The notes: generated by a model from the letters alone, not told the origin. A DNA stretch of 64,000 bases from Ailanthus altissimus (GCA_946807835.1 OX327684.1:13292501-13356500), one strand, 5' to 3'; shown: positions 22,906 through 35,262, counted from the stretch's first letter. Translations and numbers: made by a program.

Positions 22906-24324
22906 TGTTGGTTTGGTAAATAAAAATTTTCTATTTATAAAAATAAATGCAGCAGAAGTCAGATCATCTTGTTCATAATTATATGTATAGGGATAGAAGA
23001 TTACCTCAATTTCTCGCTATGACAAATTTTGAATTGAATGGCTACAATCTTCTCTACTATCCTCAATCTTCAAACTCGACGCGTGTAGGTGCGTGGATCT
23101 TTCTTAATCTCTAAAACTACTAATACCCAAATATAATAGAATGATATTAATTAAATTCTTTTCCCACGTAAGAATAAGTAAAAGAATTTTTTCTGTATGG
23201 TTATGGTCGCATTTTCTTATTACATATCACTCATATATATAGGGATCTCCCTTGAGTATTTAGAATTTAATTATGATTAAGAAATTAGAATTTGATTAAG
23301 ATTTGAGCTAGCAAGGGACTACAAGACCCATGGGCTTCCTAGCTCCAACTTAAAATGGCTAATCCTTATTATCTCATAATACACAAATTCTTCTAAATTA
23401 ACCCCAGGCTATTCTACTAAAAGCTAATGAGTGTACTCTAGTAACTCATGTTATAAAGTAAAAGCTCATTTAATTAAAACTCCATTTAATTAAATTGGGC
23501 TTGGTCTTTAGACCAATAATAACCACTTAATTAACTCTCTAATTGATGTCCATAATTAAAGTTAGGCCTAAAACAATGTCTTGCCTCTTTAATTACTTAT
23601 TTACCTCTAAGTCACTGAATGCTCTAATGATCAATTTTAATATATTTATATTTGTAAATGAATTTACAAATAAATATTATTATTCAATAAATAATTTATT
23701 GAATAAACTGTGGCCACAGCTTCTAATGATCAAATACTGCAAACAGCTTAGGTGAACATTAATTATTAGATTCCATCTTGTAAATACATGTTTCTATGAC
23801 TCATGAAATTATATATCTAAGTTATCGAGGTTTTAATCGTTTATATAGATCTCACTCCGTGATAACTCAAAAGATACAACGTATAAATGTAAGTTCATTA
23901 CCTACTCAAGATTAAGATCAATCAAGCTTATTAAAACTTTTTTGACTTAAGATCTACGACATTTAGTTAACCAAATCAAAATTCACAATAGTCTCGTTCA
24001 ATGTAACATATACACTAATTTTTCTACTCGAAGTCTTTACTTCGATGATCAAGGTAAATCATCTACTATAAAAAGTAGAAAAACTACAACCTTATATAAT
24101 AAAATACCCTTTTTGTTAATGGTTGTGAACTAGATTTAATTTATAAAGAACTTGTGATCTATACGTTCTGTATTAGTATCATATGCTTAATACATATATT
24201 ACATACTTTATAAATACAGGCTCACCAATATATGCTCAATTATATGTATGAATAAATTTTATTAATTTAATAAAATATTATTACACGTGTTTTAAGGGCA
24301 TAAAATAACATAAAATGTATAACA
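22906..24324 (-). repeat. 5' LTR of the copia element
   Basis: 1419 bp, TGTTGGTTTGGTAAATAAAA to ATGTATAACA, the partner of 13694-15107. The two differ at many visible single bases (for example GATAAATAAAATTT against GGTAAATAAAAATT), which argues for an old insertion. An identity count would be needed to date it. Confidence 0.9.
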
Positions 24325-24439
24325 ATTAAAGTAGAATGGAAAAAAAAGGGGGAGCATATCAATAAATGACAAAGTCAAAAATTATGCAAAGGCGTTACAG
24401 ACCTGGCATGGGCGTAATGGAGGTGTTGTCCCTACAAAA

Positions 24440-25995
24440 ATCAGACGGCTGAGAAAGGAACTCAACAAGCTATTGGAAGATAATGGCAGAATACAATATC
24501 AGACAATTAAAGAGATGGAAGCTGAGCTACAAACATTGATGGCCAGAGAAGAGTTGTATTGGTTCCAGAGAGCAAGATTAAACTGGTTGACATTGGGAGA
24601 TCAAAATTTGAAATTTTTTCATCAAAAGGTGAATGGAAGAACATTTTCGGGCTTGCTCAATAATACATCAGGTGAATGTAGGGAAGACTATGACAGCATC
24701 CTAACTATCCTTTTAGATTATTCTTGAGGATTTTCCTTTCAACCAATCCAGATGAAAGGATGTTTAAGGAAGTTTTGGTGGAAAACAGAAAGGATTCCGA
24801 CGGTCAGCCAGGATTTTTTGAATGCACCATTTACAGCGGAGGAAGTTCAAGCAGCTCCTTTTTCCATGGGATCTTTCAAAGCACCAGGACCGGATGAGTT
24901 TTATGCAATCTTCTATCAGTAATGTTGGGAAGTTGTGGGGAGTGATGTTTGCTGGTTTGATTTTGAGGTTTTGAATGTAGGAAAATCGTTGGAATTGTAC
25001 AACAACACTAATGTGGTTTTAATTCCAAAACTTGCTACACCAATGCAACCTTCGAAATTTCACCCATAAGTCTTTGTAATGTCCTGCCCATATGGTAGCT
25101 AAATGCTTGGCTAATAGAATGAAGGTTGTTCTCATAGATATAATTTCCCTTGCACAAAGTGCTTTTGTTTCGGGGACGTTTGATCTCAGATAACATCATA
25201 GTTGGTTTTCAGATACTCTACTGATTAAGGAAGAAACGATCCGGCAAGAATGGGTTCCTTGCACTTAAGCTGGAAATAAGTAAGGCGTATGACGGGGTGG
25301 AGTGGGTTTTTCTATTGTTTTTAATGGAAAATTTTGGTTTCAATAACCATTGGCGGCAATTAATTTTTAATTGTCTACCTTCTGTAAAAATCAATTTTTT
25401 AATCAATGGTGCAGTGGCAGGGCAAGTGGTTCCTACATGAGGACTGCATTAGAGGTGTCCTTTATCCCCATAACTCTTTCTCCTATGTGTAGAGAGGATA
25501 TCCTACTTGTTACAGAAGGCTGAAAATTCAGGTGATATTACTGGCTTTATTTGCTCATGTAATACTCCAAGTGCGTCATTTTGTTGTTTGCAGATGATAG
25601 TTTGGTTTTATCTAAAGTTAGTGCTATTGAATGTTCAAATATTTTGAGAATCCTTTTAGTATATGAAGCTGTATCTAGACCGAAGATCAACTTCGAGAAA
25701 TCGACTGCCATATTTAGCCCAAATGTTCCACTTTCAGAGCGGGAAACCATTATGTGTATATTGGAGTAAAATAGGAATTCAAATCATAATCGGTATTTGG
25801 GACTTCCTTCAGTCATTAGCATGGACAGGAACTGCTTTCTAGCATATTATTGATTGTATTTGGAGGAGACTGCAGCTATGGAAGGGGAAGCTATTATCCT
25901 ATGGTGGGAAGATGGTCCTAATAAAGGCTGTTATCCAAGCGATTCCTAATTATGCAATGTCTGTGTTTTGAATTCCTCATTCAGTTATCCATAGG
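24440..25995 (+). pseudogene. LINE-1 ORF2 reverse transcriptase
   Basis: The order is as in plant L1. First comes a linker with WLTLGDQNLKFFHQKVNGR (24473-24727). RT blocks follow: SFKAPGPDEF (near 24880), NTNVVLIPK (near 25010), AFVSG-like text near 25160, and the active site LFADDSLVLS (from 25584). The FADD aspartates are intact, and KINFEKSTAIFSPNVP follows. More than ten stops and several frameshifts lie between 24730 and 25580, so only 25581-25769 stays open. It would copy its own RNA at the nicked target. Confidence 0.85.
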
Positions 25996-26007
25996 ATCAT
26001 TCAACTA

Positions 26008-26560
26008 ATGCGGTCTTCTTGGTGGGGAAGAGAAAAGGGCAAGGGAAAAATTAATTGGATTAAATGGGAGGATTTATGCGTTCCACTAGTTGAGGGAGGA
26101 TTGGGATTCAAACCTCTCTTTGATTTTAATCAAGCTTTGGTAGCCAAACAAGGGTGGAGGGTGTTGATGCTCCTGGACTCTCTAGTGAGTAGATTATTAA
26201 AGGCTAAATATTTCCCTGAATCCAATTTGTTGACAGCAATATGTCCCAAGGGTAGTTCCTTTTTATGGAGGAGCTTGATGTGGGAAAGGAGTTATTGGAG
26301 ACCGAAACTAGTGGCGTGGGATATATCCCTCAAAACTGTGCTGAAGGCGTGGGATATGGAGCTTAAATATTCCACCAAAGGTGAGGGCTTTCATATGGAG
26401 GATTTGTTTGAATATATTGCCAACTGCCTAAATTTGCATAGGAAACATATAGATGTATCCCCAAAATGTCCAAGATGCTGAGAGGAGACGGAAACTATAG
26501 CCCATTCATTGATGCAATGCCCGCAATTTTAGAGTCTAGGAGCTTAGTATTTTCTGCAGA
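26008..26560 (+). pseudogene. LINE-1 ORF2 thumb/connection and zf-RVT region
   Basis: 26008-26481 is open: SSWWGREKGKGKINWIKWED, GGLGFKPLFDFNQALVAKQG, RLLKAKYFPESNLLTA, then a KCPRC stop EETETIAHSLMQCPQF. This is the standard region after RT, ending in the C-x2-C..H..C half-knuckle typical of zf-RVT. The text jumps from WERSYWRPK to VLKAWDMELKYS, so part of the usual zf-RVT segment appears deleted. One stop sits inside the zinc motif. Confidence 0.8.
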
Positions 26561-26859
26561 ATTATCCCGGAGGTCTTGGGTGTTGAACGAGCCAACTCTC
26601 CTGAAATCCTGATCACGTTTGTTCGAAAGTTAACATATGAAGAATTGGAGTTGGCCTGTATGATGTTATGGGCTTTATGGAATGCTCGGAAGAAGTTTCT
26701 GTTCCAAAATATATTCATTTCGGCCAGGGATATATTATAGCAGGCAGAGATTTATCTCCATGAATACTAGGAGTTACAAAGCTTAGCTAGGATGAAGAAG
26801 GATCCCTTTCTATATTCAGAAACTTCCAGGATCAGTCTCAACCCAATTCACCACAAATT

Positions 26860-27290
26860 GTGATGGAGAGTATTTTTTGGAAAGCCACGCAGATTGACAA
26901 GCTGAAAATAAATGTAGATTCTAGCTTTGATTCTCATCACACATACATGGGAATAGAATGGGCGTTGAGAAATTCTAAGGGTGTGATATTAAAGGCAGCT
27001 GCAAAATTCTTTCATGGTAATCTTAGCCCTCTTCTAGCTGAATGTTTCGCCATGTATTATTGTCTCACAGATATGTTTGTGCTCCAATATAATGTCAATT
27101 CAGTTAAAACAGATTGCCGCAATTTGATTCAAGGATTGCAAAATAAATTATTCTTTAGAGTAGAAGGTGATATACTCCGTAAAATTTCTAGGCTTTTAGC
27201 CTAGTTGAAGAATGCTGAAAATTTCTTTTACAAAGAGAGAAGAGAATACAATAGCACACTTCTTGGCTCAATTTGCAGTGACTAGTCAAA
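26860..27290 (+). pseudogene. LINE-1 RNase H domain
   Basis: A plant L1 RNase H of the RVT_3 type. 26860-27204 reads KLKINVDSSFDSHHTYMG, LLAECFAMYYCLTDM and SVKTDCRNLIQGL, so the acidic residues of the D-E-D core remain. After one stop it continues with REENTIAHFLAQFAV, the normal C-terminal helix. This acquired RNase H is a known feature of one plant L1 lineage. Confidence 0.85.
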
Positions 27291-27370
27291 TAACTTGGAT
27301 TTGGGATGATTCTCTACCTATTGTTCTTTGTAATTGTATTCACAATGAATTGAGCATGCAATAAAACAGA

Positions 27371-28290
27371 ATTTTATTGAAAACTACATCAGAATTTTAT
27401 TTAATTGGTGCACAACTTAAATGTGATAATTAGACTAGTACATACTTTTTATTGAAAAACTACATCAGAACAATGTTAGACAATAAAATATTGGACCTTA
27501 ACTTCTTGACAACAATCTGCCACTTTGGAGTTATTTTAATTTGGAAAATCTAACTTTATTCTTGGTGTTATTTATGTAGAGTTTTATCATTTCATGAGTT
27601 TTTAATTCATAGTTATTAAGTTCTTATTTCTACAATATATCCTGGTTCTAGAACTCAAATTCAAATCTTAGTAAAAGTACGAATTAAATCTGGAGTCTTT
27701 AGAAGTCTTTGGGTTCGTTTTACGTTGAGGTTATCAATTTTGTAAAAGAAGTGGCATGTGAGTTTTGAACTTATTAACTTTGACAAGCAAAGACGGAATA
27801 CCCAGCAACGATCTTTTGAAAAATATGGTAGTTTGTTAAAAGTTTTCCAAGTTTACGCAAATTTCATTGTTTAACCCCCTCAAATTTATAGTTTATATAT
27901 ACGACCTTGAATTTGAATTTCCTTTTCTCCATGTTAAAAAAAAAAGCGCTTATAATTATCAAAGTAAGATAATTTCCCCTATTATAATAAAAGATAGATT
28001 GAGATTCTTTACAAATAAATGTTTTTAAGTTGATCTTAAATCTAGCAAGAAGATAGATTGAGGTCCTTTATATGTCAAGATTTATGGGTTGCACCATTAA
28101 TTTGTTTTGTTTTGTTTTCTTTATTTGTTTTTTTTTAGTTGGTCTTAGCAAATTTTCAAGTTTAAAGGGTAGATTTTGTAGTTCTTTCGAAGGTTTCGAG
28201 TCCCGCCACCAAAATTTTATGTCAAGTTAATCCGATCAAATTCCTTAATTTACTTGGTAAAAATTATAATGTAATACTAGGTAATTTTGT
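27371..28290. other. Gene-free spacer with degenerate tandem units
   Basis: No gene seen. From about 27975 a loose repeat appears: GATAGATTGAGRTYCTTTA followed by ..GTCAAG..TT and CCACCAAAATTTTAT..CAAGTT, with units near 27990, 28050 and 28175. The same unit recurs at 47030-47340 on the far side of LINE-2. 28130-28260 includes T-rich low-complexity sequence. Confidence 0.6.
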
Positions 28291-28299
28291 TCCTTTATA

Positions 28300-29032
28300 C
28301 TAGGACTGGGAGATAAATAAATCTGTCTTTACATAAAATTTAAGAGAAGGAGGAACCTCATTTATCCATATTTGCTCAGACATAACCGTTAGAGGCATTT
28401 TAGACAAGTGATGGGCTATCTGATTTGCTTCTCTTGGAATAAAATCAACAGACAAAATAGTAAAAGGAGAAACATAATTTTCAATGTCTGAAATGACAAT
28501 TCCTATTTCAGCCAAAGACCTGTAATGAGTTGAGATCAAATTAACTACTCTTGCTGAATCATATTCTAAAGAAGCTGGAGTCAAACCAAGCTGAAGAGCC
28601 AATTTAGCACCTATTCGAATTGCTTGAGCTTCGTCGACATCGATAGACAAAGAACCCTTTATGCAGTCCACACTAGCCGCTCTCACAATCCCAAATGATC
28701 ACGAATAATCCAACCAAGGCCGCATATGGTACTAGATTTATCAAAAGCAGCTTCCGAATTTATCTTGTAAACCCCCTCATATGGCGACTCCCAATACCTC
28801 GAACAACAATTACTATGTACTATCGGCTAAGTGTTTATCCTCTGAAAATCACTCAAATAATCGGACACCTAGAGCACAATCGAAGAGTCACCGATATTTT
28901 TCGATTCATGGACCAATCAATTCCGGCGGTACTAACACCACCGCAAGTAGTTCAACTTCTGCCTGGGGAAGATGAACCATACACTTGTAACAAAAATCAA
29001 TAAATGACAAATGCTTAGGGACACTCACCTTC
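28300..29032 (-). pseudogene. LINE-2 RNase H domain
   Basis: 28300-28686 is open on the minus strand: RAASVDCIKGSLSIDVDEAQ, then SLEYDSARVVNLI and VDFIPREANQIAHHLSKM, ending at a stop at 28300. Upstream, GVYKINSEAAFDKSSTICGL supplies the N-terminus. The first catalytic position, normally KINVDAAF, reads KINSEAAF, while the E (DEAQA) and second D (YDSARV) remain. It belongs to the RVT_3 group, like the LINE-1 domain, but is clearly diverged from it. Text beyond 28800 is too broken to assign. Confidence 0.85.
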
Positions 29033-30953
29033 TGTTGGAAGTCACGGGATTCTCTTAACTTTATTTAAAAGTTTACAAGATCAAACTGTAAGGAGTTCAT
29101 AAATCACATATATCTTCACATTAGTATGATATTATTCATTTTGGGCTTAAGCTCTCATGGTTTTGTTATTGGGCTCTACCAAAAGGCATCATACCAATAG
29201 AGATATGGTTTATTCCTTATATACCCATGATCTTCTCCATTTATTTTCAACATGGAACTTTATTTGTTAGGGATAATGCCCTAAAAGCATGTACTTGTAT
29301 TATTTTTATGAAATTAATAAAGTTATAATTTTATACTTGATGAGTATTCATAATTTTATGACATAAATATCAGAAAATCCTTTTTTTATTTATGTAATCA
29401 TAAATTTAGTATATAATTGTTATATATAAGAGGATTAAAGTTATGGATAATAAATAGAAAAAGTCCGTAATAAATTAATTAAAGTTTGGGACCTTTAATT
29501 AAATATAACTAGTGCGGTCCACAAATATTTAAAATGTAGTGATCTTATCCGGATTACTAATGTAGCGACATTATGGTGGAGGCACTATATATAATATGAT
29601 TATATAGGACTGGACCAGAAATAGTTTGAATTCTTATATAAAATACCGTTGTTAATCAAGAATTCAAATAACATCAACCGATGATCATATGCTAATTAAC
29701 CTTAATCCTGAGTGATCATAAACTTCTGTTTGTGTCATTATGTCATTTGAAATGCTTGTTACGGTTTGTTTAAAGAACATACTAAAAACTTGTATTTTGG
29801 TGGCATTGTGAAAAAAACGGTTAGGAATATGATTTACAGATATGGAATCCATTCATTCCTAATGGAAGTTAGAAAGAAGGTTCTCTTAAGGGATAATTCT
29901 AGAACTGAATGGTTAAAGCGCTTAATTTGTAATAATGTTATAAAATAACTGTTCATTAGTGAATTAATGGTACTTAAAGATAAAGAAATAATTAGAGGGG
30001 TAAAATGGTAATTAACCTAGCTTTAATTATGAACATGGTTAAATTGTATGTAGTGATTAAATCAATGGACTGCTCTAAGTTTTCTGAGTAAATTATATCT
30101 ACAATTTCAAGAGTGCAATTCTAGGTTTTTAGTGGAATAACATTGGAATTAATAAATTAAATTAATTAATTATTCAAAATTTATTGGAGCTTGAAATTGT
30201 AGGTCCATAGGTCTCTAATACCACCTCTTTCATTATTACAGTGAACAAATAAAAAGGATTGTGTTATTATACAAATTGTTTGTGTCCAAAAAAATAGTTT
30301 TCAAATACATATAATTTATATTTGGATAAAATTAATTAATTAAGAATTAATTAATATAGATAAGATCTTATCCAAATATAATTAAATATTTAATTTAAGA
30401 AATTAAATAAATAAAATCTTAAGGATAATTTTTAAAATTATCAAAAAGATTTTAATTTTAATTTTAGTGTTTTTCTTTTATTAAACGACTAATAATGCTC
30501 AAATGTTGAGTATTATACTTTAACCACAAAAAGTAGGACTCTATATGATTTACATGAATTAGGTCTTATTTTAAGAGATAATAATTTAATTAGTAAATGT
30601 TATTAATTAAATTATTATTTTAAAATAAGAAGACTAGTCTAAATAAAACACAACACATATATGTGAAAAACGTAGGATACGTATTTTTTTTAGAAAAGAA
30701 AAACAAAAAAAGAAGCCCACTCTTCCTCTCACTGTAGAACAAGAAGCTTGGTTTAGAATCCTTTGGTAGAAGAAAACTCTGTGTGGATTCAAGGTATGCT
30801 TTTGTTAAATTTTATTTACTTTAACATCAAATTCATATATTCATAAGATCTTTAGATAAAAAGTATTTTTATCTAATGAAAACAAAGATTATAGAATTTT
30901 TTATTTTTTATTCCGCTGTGTTCTGAATGTCATAACAATAAAACCTTCCAACA
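29033..30953 (+). mobile_element. Small LTR-like element carrying a nested solo LTR
   Basis: The outer ends are inverted: TGTTGGAAG at 29033 and CTTCCAACA at 30953. The opening resembles the common plant TGTTGGAAGTCCCACATC type of short LTR. Removing the inner copy (29265-30937) leaves only about 248 bp. It sits in the LINE-2 reading frame: joining the flanks restores TTMHAVW followed by K. I could not find a matching target duplication, so the exact termini are moderately uncertain. Confidence 0.55.
29265..30937 (+). repeat. Copia-like solo LTR, about 1673 bp
   Basis: It starts TGTTAGGGATAATGCCCTAA and ends TTCTGAATGTCATAACA, with TTCCGCTGTG just before the end, a typical plant copia LTR layout. 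The early TGCCCTAAAAGCATGTACTT block resembles the opening of the other copia LTRs in this window (TGCCCTTAAAGCATGTA) but belongs to a different family. There is no coding domain. The 29766-29948 frame is chance. Confidence 0.65.
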
Positions 30954-31592
30954 CAAACTGCATGCATTGTCGTCTATTGTGCATTGTGGCAGCAAGGGCA
31001 CATATCAAACACTGATACTTTATGCCTTTTTAAATTTACAAAACATGGAATCTAGTCGAACCGAGTCTTCCACAAGAAGAACTTAATTTTAGTAAGCAGA
31101 CTAAGCTGCCAAAGAAATTTCCACTACTTCTGATTATCCACGGAGGATGATGATTCAGGGCTATTCTTCATTTGTGTAGCCAACCTATAACCACTTCGCA
31201 CAGAATATTTCTCATAAACATCATAATGCCACATCAAGTTGTTGGCAACATCTTCTTGGCCTGTTGGAAGACCTAAATTCAATGAAGCCTCTTTTATACT
31301 GAACAAAGATGAGGTTAACTATTTGTTCTAAACATCAGAAGGGAGTTTCAAGTTTGCCACCTTGAAGTCAGGAGGAACAAAAGGATCAGAGATGATTTTG
31401 AAGGTAATAGGTCGCGGTAACCATCTATCCTGGATAACAGAAACTGAGTCACCTTGCCCTATCCTCCAGTGAGATGCTTAAATAATACGTTCCCCACTCC
31501 ATAATAAGCTACGCCAAACTATAGACGCTGAATGAGGAGATATAGTCAGTCATAGAGAAAAACTAGGGAAATATCAACCCCTAACAACTTTG
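30954..31592 (-). pseudogene. LINE-2 zf-RVT region
   Basis: The minus strand reads NNLMWHYDVYEKYSVRSGYR (31124-31306), then FLWQLSLLTKIKFFLWKTR and MCPCCHNAQ with the H of TTMHAV, the zinc-ribbon signature of plant L1 ORF2. A stop falls inside the zinc motif. The flanking insertion at 31593 lies upstream in LINE sense. Confidence 0.8.
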
Positions 31593-33021
31593 TGTTAGAC
31601 ATATAATGTTGTTTATGCCCTTAAAGCATGTAAAATAGTATTTTTATTTAATTAATAAAAGTTTATTCATACATATAATTGAGCATACATTCATGAGCCC
31701 ATATTTATAAAATATGTGATCTATGTATTAGGCATATGATGCTCATACAAAGGGTATAGCTCACAAGTTCTTTATAAATTAAATTAAATTCACAACCACT
31801 AATCAAAAAGGCATTTCATTATGTAAGGTTACAGTTTTTCTGCTTCTTATAGTGGATGATTTTCCTTAATCATCGAAGTAGAGACTTCGAGTAGAAAAAC
31901 TAGTGTATATGTTACATTGAATAAGATTACTGTGAATTTTGATCTAGTTAACCGAATGTCGTAGATCTTAATTCACAAAATTTTTAATAAGCTTAATTGA
32001 TCTTAATCCTGAGCAGGTAATGAACTTACATTCATGCATTGTATCTTTTGAGTTATCATGGAGTGAGATCCAAATAAATGATCAAAACCTCAATATCTTG
32101 GAGATTTAATTTCATGGGTCGTAGGAACATATATTTGTAAGATAAAGTCTAATAATTAATGTCCACCTAAATTGTTTGCAGTACTTGATCATTAGAATAT
32201 GTGGTCACAGTTTATTCAATAAATTATTTATTGAATAATAATATTTATTTGTAAATTTATTTACAAATATAGACATATTAAAAGTGATTATTAGAGCATT
32301 CAATGACTTAATGGTAAATAAGTAATTAAAGAGGCAAGACATTTTTTTTAAGGCTTAACTTTAATTATGGACATCAATTAAAAGGTCAATTAAGTAGTTA
32401 TTATTGGTTTGAAGATCAAGCCCAATTTAATTAAAATGAGTTTTAATTAAATGAGCTTTTACTTTATAACATGGGTTACTAAAGTATAACCCTTGGCTTT
32501 TAGTGGAATAGCCTAAGGTTAACTTAGAAGAATTGATGTATTATGAGATAATAAGAACTAGACTTTTTAAATTGGAGCTAGGAAGCTCATGGGTCCTGCA
32601 GTCCCTCTACTAGCTCAAATCCTACCCAAACTCTATTTTTCTAATCCTAATCAAATTCTAAATACTCAAAGGAGATTCCTATATATATAGGAGGTATAGA
32701 GTAGAAAAATATGACCACAACCATATAGAGAAGAAAAATTCTTTTTACATATTCTTACGTGGAAAAAATATTTAATTAATAACATTCTCTTAGATTTGGG
32801 TATTAGCATTTTTAGAGATTAAGAAAGATCCATGTGGCCACACGCGTTGAGTTTGAAGATTGAGGATAGTAGAGAAGATTGTAGCCAATTAATTCAAGAT
32901 CTGCCATAGCGAGAAATTGAGGTAATTTTCTATCCATATACATGTAATTATGAACAAGACAATCCAACTTCTCCTGTGTTTATTTTTATAAATAAAAATT
33001 TGTTTTTTTTTACTACCAACA
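31593..33021 (+). mobile_element. Solo LTR of the copia family, 1429 bp
   Basis: The same family as the 13694-24324 copia LTRs, in the opposite orientation: TGTTAGACATATAATG..TTTATGCCCTTAAAGCATGTA at the start, ACTACCAACA at the end. It is flanked by CTTTG (31588-31592) and CTTTA (33022-33026), a 5-bp target duplication with one mismatch. LINE-2 sequence is present on both sides. It formed by recombination between the two LTRs of a lost full element. Confidence 0.9.
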
Positions 33022-34780
33022 CTTTAGCCATAAGAGAATTTGGCTCCTACAATTCTCTAACAATGTTTAGCCAACATTTACTTATTAAATAAACCTAAAT
33101 CATGGAACCTTAAATAGCCAGAATTCTTATTCAAACACAACCTCTCCCATTAATGCCAGTGGAGTTTTCTCGACTCCTTGTCCACACCCACAAAAACCAA
33201 GTAAGTAGTCTGCGTAACTCTTAGATGAGAGCAGAGGGGAGCTTGAATAAGCTCATTGACTATAAAGGGGTAGTCTGAATAACTGCCTTAAGGAGCACAA
33301 CTCACACTCTCATTGAAAATAATCAGCATTTCCAACCTTGTAATTTCGTCCACACTTTATCTTTAATAGAAAAACAAAGGCTTCCTTATGATTACGGCCT
33401 TAACATACTTGGTAACTCCAAATATAAACCATGCAAAAATACTTGATTAATTGCCAAAGTGGTGGCCAAAGATAATCCCTATGACGAAAAAATTGACGTA
33501 TTAAAACAGACTATAGACTTATGATAGTTGACCATCTGACTTGACGTGCGGGAATAGATGACCAACACTTATTTAATTGCCTTTGTAAAAAATAATAATA
33601 TCATCCACATAAAATAGGTGAAAGATGATGTCACCCTCTTCTATAGTGCAAACCAGTAAACAAGTGGTTTACTGATAACACAAGCCATCACTTTCTTAAT
33701 AAAAGAAATCGGGAAACCTAAACGAGCCACTATGCCTTGGAGAAAACTCCATTGAATTCTATCATAAGCCTTATCCATATCAAGCTTAAGAGCAAATAAC
33801 ATGTTCGTGCCCTTATTATATCTTCGCAATACATTAAGGCATTTAAATATGATTATTGCATTATTTGTGTTCAGATGGCCCAGGACAAAAGTACTTTGAT
33901 TCTTACTGATGGTTGAACCAAGAACCCCTTTTAATTTATTGGCAATAACCTTAGCAATAATCTTGTACATAAAATTACATAAGCTAAAAAGCCAATAATT
34001 TGCTTCCTGTTGAAGAGTTTGGGCCTTCAGCACTATAGTAATGAAGGTTGTGTTAAAAGCAGTCGAAGAAATATCATCATTCAGAATATGGAGGCAAGCT
34101 TATGTAACACACCCTTATAATAAGTAAAACTTCTTAAAAAATAAACCAGGCATTCCATAAAGCCTAGATGCCTTTGTTGTTGGCATCTAAAATACAACTC
34201 GATGAATCTCTAATTTAGTAAAAGGCACATCTAGGATATCATTTTTCCCCTCTAAGATCCTTGGTCCCACTTTACTAAAAACCTCATTCAAAGTAGCCAA
34301 TTGAGGCTGGGCAGAACCAAAAATATCTAAAAAGTACTCATGCATTATAGCTTGGATGGATTCTGGACTATCATGCTAAACACTTCTATCATTCATCAAA
34401 CCTTATATCATATTTCGACGCTTCTATTTAAATGCCAAAAAATGAAAGAACTTCATGTTCCGATCCCCATGTTGAAGTCAGGAAACTCTATATCTCTGTT
34501 TTTAATAGATTTTTTGTTTCTCTAGAAAAACCTTTAGAGGCTTCTCAACCTATTTGTATTTATTGATATTATAGGAGCTTAAAGGCTCTTGTAGATCATC
34601 TAACGCTTTCTTATTTTGAGAAATCCACTTATGTAAATTTTTATTATGCACCGTATTCCTACTCTTCAACACTCTGCCATATTTGTTTAAACTACCCCGA
34701 ACCATAGAAACTGGATCCAGAACTGAGAAGGACTTTTAGTTTGTCAAAATAATATCCTTATATACATCCTTATATGCCTA
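33022..34780 (-). pseudogene. LINE-2 ORF2 linker and reverse transcriptase
   Basis: 33641-34033 on the minus strand reads IIAKVIANKLKGVLGSTISK, NQSTFVLGHL and LFALKLDMDKAYDRIQWSFL: the RT fingers and palm, with the first catalytic D (KLDMDKAYD). The active site appears at about 33597-33622 as LFYVDDIIIF. Upstream, about 34340-34480 holds a frameshifted form of the WLQHGDRNMKFFH linker motif. The segment ends where the gag-PR element begins. Confidence 0.85.
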
Positions 34781-35262
34781 TGTCATGGACCTCTCGAGAA
34801 CCGTACCACCTTAGACGCGTTATGTGCAAAGCATCCGAGAAAATCACAAAAAAAAAAGAAGAAACACGCACACCAAGTGTTTGAAAGAATGCTCTCTATA
34901 TTGCTAAAGAGAAACACAAGCTATGAGATGCTTTGTACAAGTGAGAGTCTCCTCTTTATATACTAACAGCCCTATATAATCGACGGCTAAGATCTAAATG
35001 ATATAATAGTGTACATACAAGATGGAATAATATGCTCTAAAATATTCATAGATGTCATCATATATTCTATGAAATATTCCCCTTCCAAATTGAGGTTAAC
35101 AACCTTAATAAGTTGCAGCTTTGGCCAGGTTCTTTACCCATGTCATCAGGTCTTCTAGAAGCTCTGGTCCACAATCTATTCTAGCAGCCCTCAAGGCCTC
35201 TAGGAGGCTTTGTCATGCACCAAATATTCGAGAAAATACTTGAGAACACTTGTTGCATGACA
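34781..35262 (-). repeat. 3' LTR of the gag-PR element
   Basis: 482 bp, TGTCATGGACCTCTCGAG to CTTGTTGCATGACA. It pairs with 37799-38299; both contain GAATGCTCTCTATATTGCTA, a TTATATACTAA box (TATATAAA on the minus strand) and the CCTCTAGGAGGCTTTGT block. Confidence 0.95.

Larger units (their letters stand above)
13694..24324 (-). mobile_element. Ty1/copia retrotransposon with both LTRs
   Basis: A complete-length but decayed copia inserted in LINE-1. The 5' LTR (22906-24324), initiator-Met primer site (22888-22903), a long untranslated leader, gag, PR, IN, RT, RNase H, polypurine tract (15108-15119) and 3' LTR (13694-15107) follow in copia order on the minus strand. Without its own insertion (16682-19076) it is about 8.2 kb. 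The flanking 5-mers (ATAAT and ATTAA) do not match cleanly, so the target duplication is lost or degraded. LINE ORF2 resumes on the other side. Confidence 0.9.
24325..27370 (+). mobile_element. LINE-1, 3' segment
   Basis: Continuation of the L1 ORF2 broken at 13693: linker, reverse transcriptase, zf-RVT region and RNase H, ending near 27362 with an A-rich tail zone. The motif TTTTATTGAAAACTACATCAG occurs twice near the end (27371 and 27447). Protein order matches plant L1 elements, and orientation is the same as the 5' segment. Confidence 0.85.
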
